Shown: positions 1 to 7,992 of the stretch, one piece after another
How positions within the stretch are numbered: position 1 is the stretch's first letter
How the letters are laid out: each line of letters opens with the position of its first letter
Assembly (NCBI GenBank): GCA_016783665.1
Contig: JADHWC010000013.1
Span: 1 to 41,552 of the forward strand
Origin: Fidelibacterota bacterium
Lineage (GTDB): Bacteria > Fidelibacterota > UBA2242
DNA length: 41,552 nucleotides
Direction: 5' to 3'
The notes under the pieces: model-generated
Database searches by the model: none
What the model was told of the DNA's origin: nothing
Seen by the model: only the letters and a program-made list of their open reading frames with translations
Made by a program: the position numbers and the translations under genes

Positions 1-350
1 AAACCGAGTTTGACCGGGGTATCCATCAGGTAATCCATTACATGCTTCATCAGGCGAAACGTCAACAGTATATTCTGGTAAGGATTCTCGATTTTTATGC
101 CACCAATATAGGCGACTGAAACAGGTTTTCCTTTGTATTTCACTGCCCGGAAAACAACTCCGACGGTGCCGATAATTCTGCTATTCTTTTCCGCCACAAA
201 TATAACCGGTGTCTCACCCATCAGATCATCCGGATAAAAATAATCCGGGGTGCGGTCGTTATTCACAACCAGTTTCGCATCCATGGGAGCCTGTCGGGAT
301 AGTACCAGAAGTGCCTGATTATCTTCTTTTGTAGCAGCACGAATTAGCAT
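1..350 (-). CDS. GNAT-family N-acetyltransferase, N-terminal part (runs off the left edge)
   Basis: Reading the minus strand from the ATG at 350 gives about 116 residues without a stop up to the window edge, starting MLIRAATKEDNQALLVLSR. An opening of the type IRxAxxxDxxAL is typical of GNAT acetyltransferases. It is followed by a strand pattern with PVIFVAEKNSRIIGTVGVV, the usual second and third strands of the fold, and a segment with YIGGIKI near residue 85 that fits the region before the acetyl-CoA loop. The acetyl-CoA binding motif itself lies outside the window. The substrate cannot be told. The gene is divergent from the operon beginning at 770. It is seen only as a fragment, so GNAT is a family-level call. 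Confidence 0.7.
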   Translation of the reverse strand, partial: MLIRAATKEDNQALLVLSRQAPMDAKLVVNNDRTPDYFYPDDLMGETPVIFVAEKNSRIIGTVGVVFRAVKYKGKPVSVAYIGGIKIENPYQNILLTFRLMKHVMDYLMDTPVKLG

Positions 351-769
351 GAATACCTGTGGTTTTAACCTTTACTGATTTTAGATCAGGCAGAAAAAAG
401 ATGCAAGGATAAAGATACGTATTTTAATATTAATTAATAAATCGCGATAAACCAGGCTTATTAGTCTGCCAATGTTTACAAATGATACGCCAGATTTCCT
501 GCTTTTTCAAACTACTCTTGAGTTGCACTTAATAGTTGAATTCAAGAAATAATCTGTACCGGCGATTCACGAATTACCGTAACAATTAACATCAGCCTTA
601 TTTTGACGCTGTCAGACTGTGTGAAAACGCACTGAAGTGCGTTGAAAAGAGAGTGGTTACATTAAATTTTACTATCCGGGTGCAATCTCGTACTTGCAGC
701 CAAATTTTTAAATCTAATTTCTTGAATTCCAGTTGGAGAAACATTACTTTTAGCAAAACAGGAGCACGA
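351..769. other. Divergent intergenic region between the acetyltransferase and the DUF362 operon
   Basis: These 419 bases separate two divergent genes and should hold promoters for both. It is AT-rich between 400 and 450 and near 720-760. The only structured element I can point to is the perfect hairpin at 626-643. A reading frame in phase with the next gene starts at an ATG at 653, but it lacks the ribosome binding site and signal-peptide start found at 770. No RNA gene recognised. Confidence 0.5.
626..643. repeat. Short perfect palindrome (8-base arms)
   Basis: AACGCACT at 626-633 and AGTGCGTT at 636-643 are exact reverse complements around GA. No T-run follows on the plus strand, so it is a poor terminator. 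It resembles in style the small intergenic palindromes seen at 6365-6728 and 8276-8516. Confidence 0.6.
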
Positions 770-1669
770 ATGGATCGACGAACATTTTTAAAAACATCCG
801 CATTTATCACCGGGCTGAGCCTGATTTCGAATCAACGCATCTTTTCTAAAGGACAAGAACCGGCATCTTTGGTACTCGTAAAAGACGGTTCACCGGAGCA
901 AATGGCGGATAAAGTCTTTGAGTTGCTGGGAGGGGTTTCGCGCTTTATTTCCAAGGGCGATTACATCATGGTAAAACCCAATATGAGTTGGGACCGGCGC
1001 CCGGAATACGCTGCAACCACCAATCCCGAACTGGTTTCTAAAGTTGTTACGCTGTGCCTCGACGCCGGCGCAAAAAAGGTTTTGATCGTCGATAATACGT
1101 GCAACGATGCCCGACGCAGCTATAAAAATTGTCAAATCCAGGATATGGCCGGAAAAGCCGGAGCGGATGTTCGTTTTGTCCGGGATTCCCACTTCATCGA
1201 AACCGATATTCCCGGCGGTACCAGTATGAAAAAGTGGCTGATCCACAAGGAGGTGTTTAAAGTCGATAAACTCATCAATATGCCGATTCTCAAGCACCAT
1301 TCCCTTTCGCAAGTGACTATTGGTTTTAAGAATATGATGGGCTTGACCGGCGGCAACCGCGGACGGATTCATCGTCCTTTCCCGGAAAAGATTGTCGATA
1401 TCAATCGCGTCATTATCCCGCAATTAACGATTGTCGATGCAATTAAAATCCTGAGAAGAAACGGACCCTCCGGCGGCAATCTCAAAGATGTGGAAGACCT
1501 GAACACCGTCATCGCCGGAACCGACAGAGCGCTTGTGGACGCCTGGAGCGCGAAAGTATTTGGGAAAGATCCCAAGTCCCTGGAATACCTGCAACTTGCT
1601 TACGCCGCTGGAATGGGCGAAATCGATACCGAAAAATATAAACCCGTTACATTTATATATAAATCGTGA
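770..1669 (+). CDS. DUF362 domain protein with Tat signal peptide
   Basis: 299 residues from the ATG at 770, chosen because GGAG lies 5 bases upstream and because the protein then starts with a twin-arginine leader (DRRTFLKTSAFITG, followed by a hydrophobic stretch). The body matches the DUF362 family: VKPNMSWDRRPEYAATTNP near residue 70, a GAKKVLIVDN strand, and KHHSLSQVTIGFKNMMGL near residue 190, which is the most conserved block of the family. DUF362 proteins are often encoded beside or fused to ferredoxin domains; their reaction is unknown. The stop overlaps the GTG start of the polyferredoxin gene by four bases (GTGA), so the two are translationally coupled. Export by Tat suggests a folded, perhaps cofactor-bearing protein in the periplasm or bound to the membrane. 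Confidence 0.85.
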   Translation: MDRRTFLKTSAFITGLSLISNQRIFSKGQEPASLVLVKDGSPEQMADKVFELLGGVSRFISKGDYIMVKPNMSWDRRPEYAATTNPELVSKVVTLCLDAGAKKVLIVDNTCNDARRSYKNCQIQDMAGKAGADVRFVRDSHFIETDIPGGTSMKKWLIHKEVFKVDKLINMPILKHHSLSQVTIGFKNMMGLTGGNRGRIHRPFPEKIVDINRVIIPQLTIVDAIKILRRNGPSGGNLKDVEDLNTVIAGTDRALVDAWSAKVFGKDPKSLEYLQLAYAAGMGEIDTEKYKPVTFIYKS

Positions 1670-3198
1670 AAAAGAACCGCTCAATCACGATCAGACGGTC
1701 AATCCAGATTATTTTCCTGGCGTTATTCGTGCTGACCGTGCTGCAGGCAACCTATCCATTTCGTCCATGGATACCGCCGGAACTGTTTCTCTGGGCTAAT
1801 CCGCTGACGGCGCTGGTTACTCAGCTTGCCGGTCGCTTTTTCGATCCGATTTTCCTGATTGCATTACTGGCGCTGTTGTCACCGTTCGTTTTCGGGAGAG
1901 CCTTTTGCGGATGGATCTGCCCTCTCGGAACGACTATCGATATATCCGACCGCTACATCGCCAAGAAAAAATACCCGTCCACCCGAAAATACCGACCAAT
2001 AAAAACCATAATTCTGTTTACAATGATTTTATTTGCTGTCTTTGGAATACAGTTGTCCTGGCTAATGGACCCGCTGCCAATTCTTTGGCGATCGATTGGC
2101 ATCCCGGGAATGGCGTTTTTTTTCCTGCTCTCTGATACGGTCTTAAACGGATTCTATAACGCCGGTATTTTCCCGGATACCGTTTTAAACATTCAGGATA
2201 ATATATCCGCCTATCTCTTCCCGGTTTCAACGCCGCGCTTTCCGATGCTGCTCCTTCCCTTTATGACAATCCTGGGAATTCTATTATTGAGCAGAATCTC
2301 CCGTCGCTTCTGGTGCCGCAATCTGTGTCCATTAGGAGCGCTGCTCGGTTTACTCTCCAAATTCAGCCCGCTTCAACGAGCCGTAAAGGAAGAAAGCTGT
2401 ACCAGTTGTTCAGTTTGCCTAAAAAAGTGCAAGATGGATGCGATCGAGGATGATTTTTATTCAACGGAAAAATCCGAATGCATCTTTTGCCTGAATTGCG
2501 GCAAAGATTGCCCGGCAGATGCAATCACTTATAAATTCCAATCACCCAAAACAATGCGATCCTCTACCGATTTGACGCGACGCTCATTTATCGGCGCCGG
2601 AGCAACCGCGTTATTCGGGTCCGGTTTGTTTTCTTTAAACGCCCTGAATCCGTCGAAAACCGATCGTTGCATCCGACCTCCAGGTTCATTGCATGAAGAT
2701 GATTTTATGGAACGCTGCATTCGCTGTGGAGAATGTGTTCGTATCTGTGCAACGTCCGGCGGATGTCTGCAAATGTCTTTTTTAGAGACCGGTCTGGAAG
2801 GACTGATGACCCCCATCTCAAAATACCGGATCGGTTATTGCGAATATAATTGCAATCTGTGCGGTCAAATCTGTCCAACAAAAGCAATTCAACCTCTTGA
2901 TCTCAAAGAAAAACAAAAACTTAAGGTTGGCATTGCCCTGTTTTTAAAAGATCGCTGCATTCCTTTTAGATTACATGAAAACTGCATTGTTTGCGAAGAA
3001 CATTGCCCCTTACCTGAAAAAGCTATAAAATTAGAGGAGAAGGAATTTACTGATCCGGAAACAGGAGAAATAAGAATGGTCAGCTATCCTTACATCGAGC
3101 CCGATTTGTGTACCGGTTGCGGTATTTGTGAAAATAAATGTCCGCTGGAAGGTGAAGCGGGAATAATCGTAACGCGAGAAGGAGAGGAAAGATTTTAG
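1666..3198 (+). CDS. NapH/NapG-like fused membrane polyferredoxin (4Fe-4S)
   Basis: 510 residues, GTG start overlapping the previous stop. The first about 230 residues carry several membrane segments and two NapH-type motifs, FCGWICPLG near residue 80 and FWCRNLCPLGALLG near residue 218. Two CxxCxxCxxxC ferredoxin motifs follow (CTSCSVCLKKC; CIFCLNCGKDC). Around residue 308 comes an internal twin-arginine plus hydrophobic stretch (TRRSFIGAGATALFGSG), then a NapG-like part with four more cysteine clusters (CIRCGECVRIC, CEYNCNLCGQIC, CIVCEEHC, CTGCGICENKC). Proteins of this build move electrons between the quinone pool or cytoplasm and periplasmic partners. Here the natural partners are the DUF362 protein and the radical SAM enzyme of the same operon; that link is inferred. 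No nitrate reductase genes are present, so it is not a nap gene in the usual sense. Confidence 0.85.
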   Translation: MKKNRSITIRRSIQIIFLALFVLTVLQATYPFRPWIPPELFLWANPLTALVTQLAGRFFDPIFLIALLALLSPFVFGRAFCGWICPLGTTIDISDRYIAKKKYPSTRKYRPIKTIILFTMILFAVFGIQLSWLMDPLPILWRSIGIPGMAFFFLLSDTVLNGFYNAGIFPDTVLNIQDNISAYLFPVSTPRFPMLLLPFMTILGILLLSRISRRFWCRNLCPLGALLGLLSKFSPLQRAVKEESCTSCSVCLKKCKMDAIEDDFYSTEKSECIFCLNCGKDCPADAITYKFQSPKTMRSSTDLTRRSFIGAGATALFGSGLFSLNALNPSKTDRCIRPPGSLHEDDFMERCIRCGECVRICATSGGCLQMSFLETGLEGLMTPISKYRIGYCEYNCNLCGQICPTKAIQPLDLKEKQKLKVGIALFLKDRCIPFRLHENCIVCEEHCPLPEKAIKLEEKEFTDPETGEIRMVSYPYIEPDLCTGCGICENKCPLEGEAGIIVTREGEERF

Positions 3199-3200
3199 CC

Positions 3201-3676
3201 ATGAAGATCTCAAAAATTGCCTATTAATCATACTCACACTGTTGCTCATTTCGTCCTGTTCGTCGACCCGAAAACTATTATTTAAAAAGGACGATTATTT
3301 CGGCTGGCAAATGACAAACTATGAATTGTACATTTCAAAGATAGAATTTGAGAGAACTCTAAATGAAAATTATCATTTATACAGCGGTTATGGATTGACC
3401 ATGATCATGCATCAGGAAATTGAAGGTCCTAATTTTATGAAAATGAGAATTGAGATCTATAAAACCAAGGACCGACCCGGAGCACAGGGACTGTACAAAC
3501 GTTACCAGTCGTTTACCCAGATTCCTATTGGCAAAGACGGCAGTGAAAGCCCAGGGTTTATTGCTTTCCGCAGGGATAACTATTTCGTTAAAATTATTGC
3601 CGTCCGGAATTTACAGGATAAGAACAATTATCTGAAAAACGTTGCCCAAATTATTAATTTTAAAATATCGCGATAG
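3201..3676 (+). CDS. Small lipoprotein, possibly DUF6599-like, with an apparent 1-base frameshift in its signal peptide
   Basis: The open frame from about 3173 to 3676 has no ATG before a leucine-rich stretch and the lipobox LISSC (cysteine codon near 3254). An ATG at 3201 with a strong upstream GGAGAGGAAAG sits in another frame and stops after eight codons. Adding one T after 3220-3225 (TAT-TAA to TAT-TTA) would join them into a perfect signal peptide, MKISKIAYLLIILTLLLISS followed by C. So either a real frameshift or a sequencing error lies at about 3222-3226. The mature part, about 130 residues, has a GWQ start, an LYSGYGLTMIMHQEI stretch and YFVKIIAV; the pattern recalls the DUF6599 family, moderately. 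Function unknown; it is 3 bases from both neighbours in the operon. Confidence 0.65.
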
Positions 3677-3678
3677 CC

Positions 3679-4797
3679 ATGATCTCCAGGAGAAAATTCT
3701 GTAAACTTACAGGTGACATAGTCATCGGTGTTGTCGCATCCCGCCTGTTTGTTAATGCTGTTTTCGCCTCGGAATCAAAATATCCATATATTCGTGACGC
3801 CCGGTATTACAAACTTCTCGATAACAAAAAAATCCTGTGTGAATTATGTCCGAGGAATTGTGTCGTCGCTCCAAAGCGCCGTGGATATTGCGGAGTCCGG
3901 GAAAACCAGAATGGTAAATTTAAAACCCTGGTCTATGGTCGCCTGACGTCCATCAATAACGACCCGATCGAAAAAAAACCGCTGTTTCATTTTCTACCGG
4001 GCACGACGGCAATTTCCGTTTCAACCTCCGGCTGTAATCTCAAATGCAAATTTTGTCAGAACTGGTCCATTGCACAGGTGAAACCGGAAGATCTCAGTTT
4101 CCGCTATCTTGCTCCCGAGCAACTGGTCACTCTGACAAAAAACAACAAGATTCCCACAATTGCTTATACATACAATGAACCGACGATTTTCACTGAATAT
4201 ATTCTGGATACGGCTGCTTACGGAAGAGATCAAGGTATCAGAAGCGTAATGATTTCCGCTGGATACATAAACAAAGAACCGCTGCGGGATCTTTGCAAGG
4301 TTCTTGATGCGATAAAAATCGATTTCAAAGCCTTTTCGGAATCCTTTTATAAAGATATCGTGTCAGGCAGACTAAATCCGGTACTGGACACATTGGTCGA
4401 GGTAAAGTCTCAGGGGGTCTGGCTGGAGATGGTAAACCTGGTTATTCCAACATTGAATGATAATCCAGTGGAGATTGAAAACATGTGTAAATGGATTATC
4501 ACAAATCTGGGAACCGATGTGCCGCTCCACTTTACACGGTTTCATCCAGCGTATCTTCTGAAAAACCTGCCTCCCACCCCGGTATCTTCGCTTGAGAATG
4601 CTTACAAAATTGCACGAAATGCCGGAATAAACTATGTATATGTCGGCAATGTTCCCGGTCATTCCGATGAAAACACCAACTGCCCGAATTGCGGCGCCGG
4701 ATTGATTATCCGGAAAGGATATTACATCGTCCGGAACAAAATTAAAAATGGCAAATGTCCCAATTGTTCTTCGGTTATTCCCGGAGTATGGACATAA
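3679..4797 (+). CDS. amrS: AmmeMemoRadiSam system radical SAM enzyme with Tat-like leader
   Basis: 372 residues. The radical SAM cluster motif is CNLKCKFC (Cys 119, 123, 126) followed by QNWSIAQ, a signature of this subfamily. It is preceded by the family's N-terminal cysteine block (CELCPRNC, then GYCGVREN, residues about 53-78). The C terminus has a four-cysteine knuckle (CPNCGAGLI and GKCPNCSSVIPGVW) also typical of it. Other conserved pieces are AYTYNEPTIF and RFHPAYLL. The first 30 residues, SRRKFCKLTG followed by a hydrophobic run and VFAS, look like a Tat signal, absent from most family members. No Shine-Dalgarno is visible; the start sits 3 bases after the previous stop, so translation is probably coupled. 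It lies directly before the MEMO1-AMMECR1 fusion, the other two parts of the system. The reaction is not established in my knowledge. Confidence 0.9.
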   Translation: MISRRKFCKLTGDIVIGVVASRLFVNAVFASESKYPYIRDARYYKLLDNKKILCELCPRNCVVAPKRRGYCGVRENQNGKFKTLVYGRLTSINNDPIEKKPLFHFLPGTTAISVSTSGCNLKCKFCQNWSIAQVKPEDLSFRYLAPEQLVTLTKNNKIPTIAYTYNEPTIFTEYILDTAAYGRDQGIRSVMISAGYINKEPLRDLCKVLDAIKIDFKAFSESFYKDIVSGRLNPVLDTLVEVKSQGVWLEMVNLVIPTLNDNPVEIENMCKWIITNLGTDVPLHFTRFHPAYLLKNLPPTPVSSLENAYKIARNAGINYVYVGNVPGHSDENTNCPNCGAGLIIRKGYYIVRNKIKNGKCPNCSSVIPGVWT

Positions 4798-4808
4798 AGG
4801 TCGGTAAA

Positions 4809-6344
4809 ATGAAATCTAAACCATTTTCTAAACATCTAAACATATTAGCGATTTTAATGGGGTTATATATCATGAGCTGCTCAACACCAAGCGATGCGCA
4901 AGATCGTCCGGCATATAACGCCGGAATGTTTTATCCTAAAAATCCCCGGGAACTCAGACAATCAATTCAAAATTATTTAAACGATCCTGAAATAGATCAG
5001 CTTCCCGGAAAACCGTTTGGGCTTATCTCGCCCCATGCCGGGTATCCCTACAGCGGACTCGTTGCCGCCTATGGCTTTGCACAATTGAAGGGCAAATCCT
5101 ACGACGCCGTCGTTGTGATATCGCCCTGTCATGTTGACTATTTTCCCTTCGCCTCCGTTTACAATGGAGAAAGCTATACCACGCCACTCGGAAAATTGCC
5201 GGTGGAAAAAAGCATCACTGAGAAATTAATAAAATCGAGCAAACTGATCCGGATGTCGGATAAAGGACACAATATCGGCATGGCAGGACGCGCCGAACAA
5301 AGCCTGGAGGTTCAGTTGCCCTTCATTCAGGAAACGCTCGGCGAAATCCCCATCGTGCCGATTGTCCTGGGAAGCATGGACTGGAATGTAATTCAGGCTC
5401 TGGGCAACCAGATCGGAAAGATCGCCAAAAAACATAACATTCTGATTATAGCATCCAGCGATTTGTCTCACTATCACAACTATAATGACTGTAATAAAAT
5501 CGATAAAAGCTTTATTAAAATTCTTGCCGATTTTTCAATCGAGAAGCTTTATGAGGGAATAGTAAGCAAACAGGTTGAAGCCTGCGGCGGCGGTCCGATT
5601 CTTACCCTGATGATTGCGGCAAAAATGAACAACGCCACGGATATAGAAATCCTGAAATATGCCAACAGCGGCGATGTGTCTTTTGGCGACCGGTCCCGTG
5701 TGGTCGGCTATCTCTCGGCAGCGTTTTATAAAGAATCAAAAGCAAATAAAAAGGATACATCCATGGGAACAACCGGAAATCATAATAGAGACCTGACTCG
5801 CGATGAGCAACTCTTTTTAATTCAACTGGCGGAAGACGTCATCAAAGCAGTTGTAAATAAAGACCGTATTCCCGTTCCTAAAGACATTCCGGCAATCTGC
5901 AAAGAAATGCGCGGCGCTTTCGTGACAATCGAAAAGCATCACCAACTGCGGGGTTGTATCGGTTATATTCTGCCTGTTTACCCGTTATATGAAACTGTTA
6001 TCGAGGTCGCTCAGTCGGCGGCGCTTCGTGATCCACGCTTTCCTCCGGTAACACCAAAGGAACTTAAAGACCTTGAAGTGGAAGTATCAGTTTTGACCGT
6101 ACCGGAAAAAATCGATGATCCGTCAATAGTCGAAGTGGGCAAACACGGCATTATCATGAAGAGAGGATTGTACCAGGGACTGCTTCTGCCCCAGGTGGCG
6201 ACTGAATACGGCTGGGACCGGGTAACATTCCTGGAACATACCTGCCTGAAAGCCGGACTCGAACGCGATGCATGGAAAGATAAAGCCACCGAAATCCAGA
6301 TATTCTCGGCACAGGTATTTAACCGGAAAACGCTGGGGAAATAG
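4809..6344 (+). CDS. AmmeMemoRadiSam proteins B and A fused: MEMO1-AMMECR1 lipoprotein
   Basis: 511 residues from the ATG at 4809, preferred over earlier in-frame ATGs (4755, 4788) because AAAGGTCGG precedes it and the product then has a standard signal ending in the lipobox IMSC (Cys 24). Residues 35-308 are the MEMO domain (extradiol-dioxygenase-like fold): ISPHAGYPYSG (His 76), SPCHVDYF (His 108), EQSLEVQLPF, SSDLSHY (Asp 218, His 221) and CGGGP (Cys 259) retain the metal-site residues known from human MEMO1. Residues about 325-511 are an AMMECR1 domain with its hallmark LRGCIG. In many genomes these are separate genes. A good ribosome site (AAGGA, 5751-5755) and ATG (5763) in the linker could also allow AMMECR1 alone to be made. 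The last operon gene; no clear terminator follows. Confidence 0.92.
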   Translation: MKSKPFSKHLNILAILMGLYIMSCSTPSDAQDRPAYNAGMFYPKNPRELRQSIQNYLNDPEIDQLPGKPFGLISPHAGYPYSGLVAAYGFAQLKGKSYDAVVVISPCHVDYFPFASVYNGESYTTPLGKLPVEKSITEKLIKSSKLIRMSDKGHNIGMAGRAEQSLEVQLPFIQETLGEIPIVPIVLGSMDWNVIQALGNQIGKIAKKHNILIIASSDLSHYHNYNDCNKIDKSFIKILADFSIEKLYEGIVSKQVEACGGGPILTLMIAAKMNNATDIEILKYANSGDVSFGDRSRVVGYLSAAFYKESKANKKDTSMGTTGNHNRDLTRDEQLFLIQLAEDVIKAVVNKDRIPVPKDIPAICKEMRGAFVTIEKHHQLRGCIGYILPVYPLYETVIEVAQSAALRDPRFPPVTPKELKDLEVEVSVLTVPEKIDDPSIVEVGKHGIIMKRGLYQGLLLPQVATEYGWDRVTFLEHTCLKAGLERDAWKDKATEIQIFSAQVFNRKTLGK

Positions 6345-6741
6345 GATTATTTTTAGACAGGATTAACCCCGATGGGAAAGGGGTTGAACTGCTTAGGTCT
6401 GATTTCCTTAAAAATGATTTTATGCTTATCACGTTAAACACCTCCGGTGTTTTGTCTTTGGGGACACTCATTATTCATCCGGCCCGCCTGCTTGTCGGGC
6501 AGACCCGCCTGAATGACACTGTCGGGCAGGCAACTGCCGGATGTTATTCACATTCAATCCCTCCGGGATTGTCCGATTTACTTCCATTTCTCTAAACCCT
6601 GCAAGGGTTAAACATGAATAACAGCAGGTGAAACCTGTTGACCTGAGTACGACCAAAAGTCCCCAACCCTGCAAGGGTTAAACATAGTATAACAGTTATT
6701 ATTTTCGGACAAGATAATCCCGAGGGATGCCTATGTTATCT
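6345..6741. repeat. Array of short intergenic palindromes
   Basis: Intergenic stretch between the MEMO fusion and the BioD-like gene, convergent sides. It contains seven small inverted repeats, most with a 2- or 3-base loop: AACCCC/GGGGTT 6365-6385 (longer loop), AAACACC-TCC-GGTGTTT 6436-6452, CAATCCC-TCC-GGGATTG 6555-6571, AACCCT-GCA-AGGGTT 6595-6609, CAGGT-GAA-ACCTG 6625-6637, a second AACCCT-GCA-AGGGTT 6670s copy (6665-6679), and ATCCC-GA-GGGAT 6717-6728. The two AACCCT copies share flanks (CAAGGGTTAAACAT). The part 6479-6540 is rich in GCCCGCCTG/GTCGGGCAG pieces. No protein-coding gene is supported. Confidence 0.75.
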
Positions 6742-7992
6742 CTATTTGTTACCCTTCTTTAATATCTTGCGAATGAACATCTCTTTAAGTTTCACAAATG
6801 GAATTGTTACGTGTGATAACAATTTGAAAATTTTTGACAGAAAGAGTTTTATTTTCTTTCTCCAATTTGCTTTTATTTCATGAGGAGCAAATATAGCATT
6901 ATAAAGGCGTTCCACTTCCACATGTTTTGTAAATAGATCGGTGAGAATCTCGATTTTTGTTTCATCTTCCGAAGTAATTTTAACGATTAAATTGTGTATC
7001 AATGAGGCGAGAGTATAAATGCCCTGTTCGGCGATTAGCACAGGCAACCCGGTTTCCCGAAGCACCTTCATTATGCTTTCGGGAGGAGTTTCCCCTGAAA
7101 GAAGTAATCCGGCAAGATTAGGAATTTTACTATGGTACAAAACAAGCGCCGCCAGGAGCACATCAGTTCGATCGCTGGAAGTAATTATCAGTGTTTTGCT
7201 TTGCGAATTTGTCACGCTTTCCATTAAAACATGTGGTTCCTTAGTAGCGACAACGACGTCTTCAATTTGTTTATTCCATGAGGATGTCTTATCGAATTCG
7301 TCTTCATTTAAGATTTTTGCGTTCAATTCTTCTTTTATCACCGATAATGTTGGCACGGACAAAATTGATTTATGAGGAATAAAACCGAAAATATCGAGGT
7401 CGTTTTGTAACCTGAGTCCCTCTTTTAGCAGATTACTTATCTTCTCATATTTTTCCATTTTTATTTTGTTTATGATCACTCCAAGCACCCTGCACCTACA
7501 AGATGCGAAGAGGGAGTAGTTAAGCGCTATCCTATCGATTGTACTTCCCACGCCGCCTTCGCTGATAATCAGTACCGGAGCATTTAATAACTTGGCGACA
7601 CGAGCGTTTGATAAATTAAAGACCGAGCCTACTCCTCCATGACCGGTTCCCTCAATTATTACAATATCACTTTTCTTTTCGATATTTTTAAATGCTTTCA
7701 ATATCCTGTTTCCGGGAGATTTTAACTTTCCCGTTATATATTTGCTCGTTTGTTCTTTTCCAACTACAAAAGGACCCATATCTTTGAGATCGCCCTGAAG
7801 CACAAAATTTTTACTCATCACTTGAACATCTTCAGGGATTTTGTTCTCTCCAATTATTGAATAGCGCTGAGAAATTGGTTTTATATAACCAACTTTGTGT
7901 CCTTTTTTCAACAGAGAATTAATGAGTCCCAGAGAGATGGACGTTTTCCCAACATTTCTTCCCGTTGCCGCAATAAATATCTTTTTTGCCAC
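6742..7992 (-). CDS. BioD-like P-loop protein with DRTGG-type domain
   Basis: 416 residues; GTG start at 7992 with AGGAG six bases upstream. The N terminus holds a dethiobiotin-synthetase-like P-loop (AATGRNVGKTSISLGL, residues 8-23), then KPIS and EGTGHGGVGSVFNLSNARVA near 115, as in the N-terminal half of long phosphotransacetylases and cobyrinate amidase relatives. Residues about 245-355 fit a DRTGG domain (TLIITSSDRTDVLLAAL). No acetyltransferase domain follows, so it is a stand-alone regulator-like or ligase-like protein, as found in many anaerobes beside acetate genes; none are present here. Odd is a basic amphipathic C-terminal tail of about 50 residues (KKIKLFLSKIFKLL, FIRKILKKGNK) that may touch membrane or nucleic acid. 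Reaction unknown. Confidence 0.8.
   Translation of the reverse strand: MAKKIFIAATGRNVGKTSISLGLINSLLKKGHKVGYIKPISQRYSIIGENKIPEDVQVMSKNFVLQGDLKDMGPFVVGKEQTSKYITGKLKSPGNRILKAFKNIEKKSDIVIIEGTGHGGVGSVFNLSNARVAKLLNAPVLIISEGGVGSTIDRIALNYSLFASCRCRVLGVIINKIKMEKYEKISNLLKEGLRLQNDLDIFGFIPHKSILSVPTLSVIKEELNAKILNEDEFDKTSSWNKQIEDVVVATKEPHVLMESVTNSQSKTLIITSSDRTDVLLAALVLYHSKIPNLAGLLLSGETPPESIMKVLRETGLPVLIAEQGIYTLASLIHNLIVKITSEDETKIEILTDLFTKHVEVERLYNAIFAPHEIKANWRKKIKLFLSKIFKLLSHVTIPFVKLKEMFIRKILKKGNK

Noticed and set aside
653-769. Earlier start of the DUF362 gene at 653
   Set aside because: It adds 39 residues with no ribosome site and hides the Tat leader; the ATG at 770 has GGAG and a normal signal start.
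890-1423. Minus-strand open frame of 177 residues opposite the DUF362 gene
   Set aside because: Lies wholly inside a gene with clear family motifs, has no ribosome site and no recognisable domain; a shadow of the real frame.
6365-6385. Terminator for the AmmeMemoRadiSam operon
   Set aside because: AACCCC/GGGGTT has a long loop and no T-run after it.
6471-6674. Minus-strand open frame of 67 residues in the hairpin array
   Set aside because: Composed of the palindromic repeat units and broken composition; no start signal or domain.
6595-6684. Two copies of AACCCTGCAAGGGTTAAACAT as a possible CRISPR array
   Set aside because: Only two copies, each a palindrome within a region of varied hairpins, no regular spacers and no cas genes.
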